DNA from: a virus
Direction: 5' to 3' (one strand)
Length of the DNA: 64,000 bases
IMG/VR virus record: IMGVR_UViG_3300049740_003016
Span: 1-64,000 of that record
A program made the position numbers and the translations under genes. The notes under the pieces were generated by a model. That model had not been told where the DNA came from. It was given only the letters and a program-made list of their open reading frames with translations, and did no database searches. How positions within the stretch are numbered: position 1 is the stretch's first letter; every line of letters begins with the position of its first letter. Below, piece by piece: positions 62,004-64,000 of this stretch.

Positions 62004-64000
62004 ATGGCTACACTACAACACAGATCAGCATTTAATTTAAGAGGAAGTCTTCCATTGGGAGGAAGTGCAGTTCAGTCAACAGACTCTGGATGTGACGCAG
62101 AAGTTTTGGAAAACATACACGAACAAGTTCGTAAGGCTGCAAACGACTACACATGGGAAGCAAATCGCATAGCAATAAAAGCAAAACTAAAATATACCTG
62201 CCCAAAAGTAGGAGATGCTGTAAGATGGGACCCGTCTATAAACGGATATAACTTATCATATGCTATGTTTGACACAAACAATCCGTTTGACCAAGAACAT
62301 CTAGTTGAAGTGGTTGGTGTTGTTGAATCAGTCACAACAGACTGTACAGGTGACGGAGTTGACTTTACCGATGATGAAACAGAAACAAATGCGGTAATTG
62401 TATTAAGTGGTCAGATTTCGTTTGACTCTCTTCCAAATGAGTCGGCATTAAGTCCGGGTGTAGTTTATTATTTATGGGATAAAGGAAATCCTCAAAATCT
62501 TGCACTTGGAAACAATGTGGTCAATGACACAAACGAACCGGTAATAAGTAAACCTTTATTTTTATCAACGGGAACTCACTCTGCGGTTGTTCTAACATAT
62601 AGACCTCTCACAGGTTCACCAACTGGTGGAAAACCCCGTTCCGAGACATATGACATTGAAGTTAAGAACATTCCAAGTGGTTGGAGAGTTCGTGTAAAAA
62701 ATACATCAGTTGTTTCGTCAAAGCACCCACTTGTAGTACAATTGGATTATGATAGAGCAATCGGTCCACGTGATAATCTTAACGGAAACGAAGTTTACTC
62801 TATGTTTAAGCACATTGGAATCTTACATGATCAAGTTGTAGCAAGTACAACGGTTGATGAAAATGGCATGACAACATTATTAAACGAAATCACATTTGAT
62901 GTAGATATTAATTCGGAGTTTGGTATAAGTGGTGGAATTGCAGGTAATGCAGAAAATGGAGTAAACGGAGTTGGTCGTTTAACGGTTTCTTTGAAATCTA
63001 ACACAACAGGATCAATGAGCACAAGTGCGTTGGCATCACTCATATCAATGCAGACTACACCGAGATATATTCGCAAACCATCTGTTAAAATTTCAACAAA
63101 GTGTAACGATACAAATGCACTCGGCAACATCACAACAAACGATCCAGACATCCGTGACTTAAAAGTCACACCTGACGGAACAACTCAAAATGATATTCAA
63201 GAGGGAATTGTTTATGAAATTGAACTTCTTGAGGCAGGTGGGAATTGGGTATACAACGGTGATGAAAATGCAAAGAATTATATTGAAATGTCAGAACCAC
63301 TTCACTTTGAAATTAGTAGTTCTGCACTAGAAAAACCGATTAGAAGTTCAATTGAACTGCACCATCCAGATAAAACAAACGGAAACGGTGCGGCGGTAGA
63401 AATAATACCAGTTAATGATTCTGGAAAGGGAGTAACCAAAAGTAAAGTTTTCCTCAAGTTTATAAATGCAGACGGAACGGACTTACACAAAAACCATTGG
63501 GCATATTCACTCGGAGTTGCGGGTCGTTCGTGTGACGATAAGATATGTTGCGATACTACCACACATATGAATATTGATGTAGAACGCATTGGTCTTACCA
63601 ATCCAGATGCTCCATTGAGTGACCTACTTGAAACCGATGATTCATACATGAACAACGTTGGTGGTGCGAGACTATACACACTCGACCCTGATAAAATACC
63701 TGCACTTACAAACTTTGCATCACCGAACACTCTCATTGCATCTTTCAAGAACACAAGAGAAGGAACGGTATTGTGCTACTCAGCAGATATTCAGTCCGGA
63801 AGTGAACCAAGGTTTATGGCAATTTACTTTAATGACGCAAAACGCACACCTTCACTTGACAGAACATCAAAGGCATATGACCCAAGATATGTTTGCATTG
63901 AAATTGGAGGTCAGGAAACATTACAAGACCAAGTGATGACCCTCACATTAAAACGTGATACGGACGATCAAGTATGTGTAGAATTTATTTTCGATGGTAG
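62004..64000 (+). CDS. Large virion protein, partial (runs off the end)
   Basis: The frame from ATG 62004 is open to the end of the window, giving at least 665 residues. It shares modules with the 579-aa protein: VGDAVRWDPS (compare VGDVLMRDPS), a GVVYYLWD segment and KPLFLSTGTHSAVVL (compare KPLLIATGPQSGVFV). It is therefore a paralog or a multi-domain fibre/baseplate-type protein. The C-terminal part seen so far is Thr/Asn/Asp-rich and beta-like. The start is 4 bases after the previous stop. Confidence 0.8.
   Translation, partial: MATLQHRSAFNLRGSLPLGGSAVQSTDSGCDAEVLENIHEQVRKAANDYTWEANRIAIKAKLKYTCPKVGDAVRWDPSINGYNLSYAMFDTNNPFDQEHLVEVVGVVESVTTDCTGDGVDFTDDETETNAVIVLSGQISFDSLPNESALSPGVVYYLWDKGNPQNLALGNNVVNDTNEPVISKPLFLSTGTHSAVVLTYRPLTGSPTGGKPRSETYDIEVKNIPSGWRVRVKNTSVVSSKHPLVVQLDYDRAIGPRDNLNGNEVYSMFKHIGILHDQVVASTTVDENGMTTLLNEITFDVDINSEFGISGGIAGNAENGVNGVGRLTVSLKSNTTGSMSTSALASLISMQTTPRYIRKPSVKISTKCNDTNALGNITTNDPDIRDLKVTPDGTTQNDIQEGIVYEIELLEAGGNWVYNGDENAKNYIEMSEPLHFEISSSALEKPIRSSIELHHPDKTNGNGAAVEIIPVNDSGKGVTKSKVFLKFINADGTDLHKNHWAYSLGVAGRSCDDKICCDTTTHMNIDVERIGLTNPDAPLSDLLETDDSYMNNVGGARLYTLDPDKIPALTNFASPNTLIASFKNTREGTVLCYSADIQSGSEPRFMAIYFNDAKRTPSLDRTSKAYDPRYVCIEIGGQETLQDQVMTLTLKRDTDDQVCVEFIFDG

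Overview
The window looks like part of the genome of a large, AT-rich tailed bacteriophage of the T4 superfamily, probably marine and infecting a Gram-negative host. The evidence is an rIIA/rIIB pair, a T4-type sliding clamp, clamp loader and family B DNA polymerase, dUTPase, PhoH, a five-tRNA array, dense gene packing with many ATGA and TAATG overlaps, no ribosomal or housekeeping operons, and virion-type proteins at the right end. A lipoprotein signal and sigma-70-like promoters suit a Gram-negative host, but the host cannot be named from this sequence.

Layout. 1-892: non-coding, repeat-rich DNA. 893-5241 (+): an alpha/beta hydrolase, a run of tiny membrane proteins, and small unknown early-type genes, two of them tandem paralogs. 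5325-11065 (+): rIIA, two small basic proteins, rIIB, a ClpP-like protease and a translation initiation factor IF-1. 11068-15302 (-): DnaJ and two tandem glutamate dehydrogenases, with one small + gene between. 15359-19940 (+): a RecB-like Fe-S nuclease, DnaK with a strong terminator, a cytidylyltransferase and unknowns. 19931-36248 (-): a protein with three HExxH zinc-protease motifs, clamp loader, clamp, an M29 aminopeptidase, two DNA methyltransferases, DNA polymerase, dUTPase, a DUF4326 protein, a third methyltransferase, a wHTH-like protein and an Hc1-like histone. 36327-42592 (+): HNH endonuclease, tRNAs Cys-Thr-Pro-Glu-Ala, a SET-domain protein, a hydrolase-GDPD fusion and a possible nuclease-fold protein. 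42593-46758 (-): a tight four-gene cassette (methyltransferase, PLP-enzyme-like, C/H/D protein, Asp/Asn beta-hydroxylase-like). 46780-58704 (-): a sugar-nucleotide and glycosyltransferase island with a lipoprotein of spanin-like topology. 58752-64000 (+): PhoH and virion proteins, the last one running off the end.

How it may work together. Replication is phage-encoded. Host metabolism is probably redirected through peptide breakdown (M29 aminopeptidase, ClpP, zinc proteases), glutamate/ammonium exchange (two GDHs) and glycerophosphodiester breakdown (GDPD fusion). Protein production is supported by DnaK, DnaJ, IF-1 and tRNAs. Two promoter-like signals recur. One is a TTGAC-N17-TAnnnT element whose -10 box usually ends only 6-11 nt before the start codon. 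The other is an ATATTTATA box 3-6 nt before the start codon. Both suggest that many transcripts are leaderless or nearly so, while a minority of genes (rIIB, DnaK, PhoH and others) keep Shine-Dalgarno sequences.
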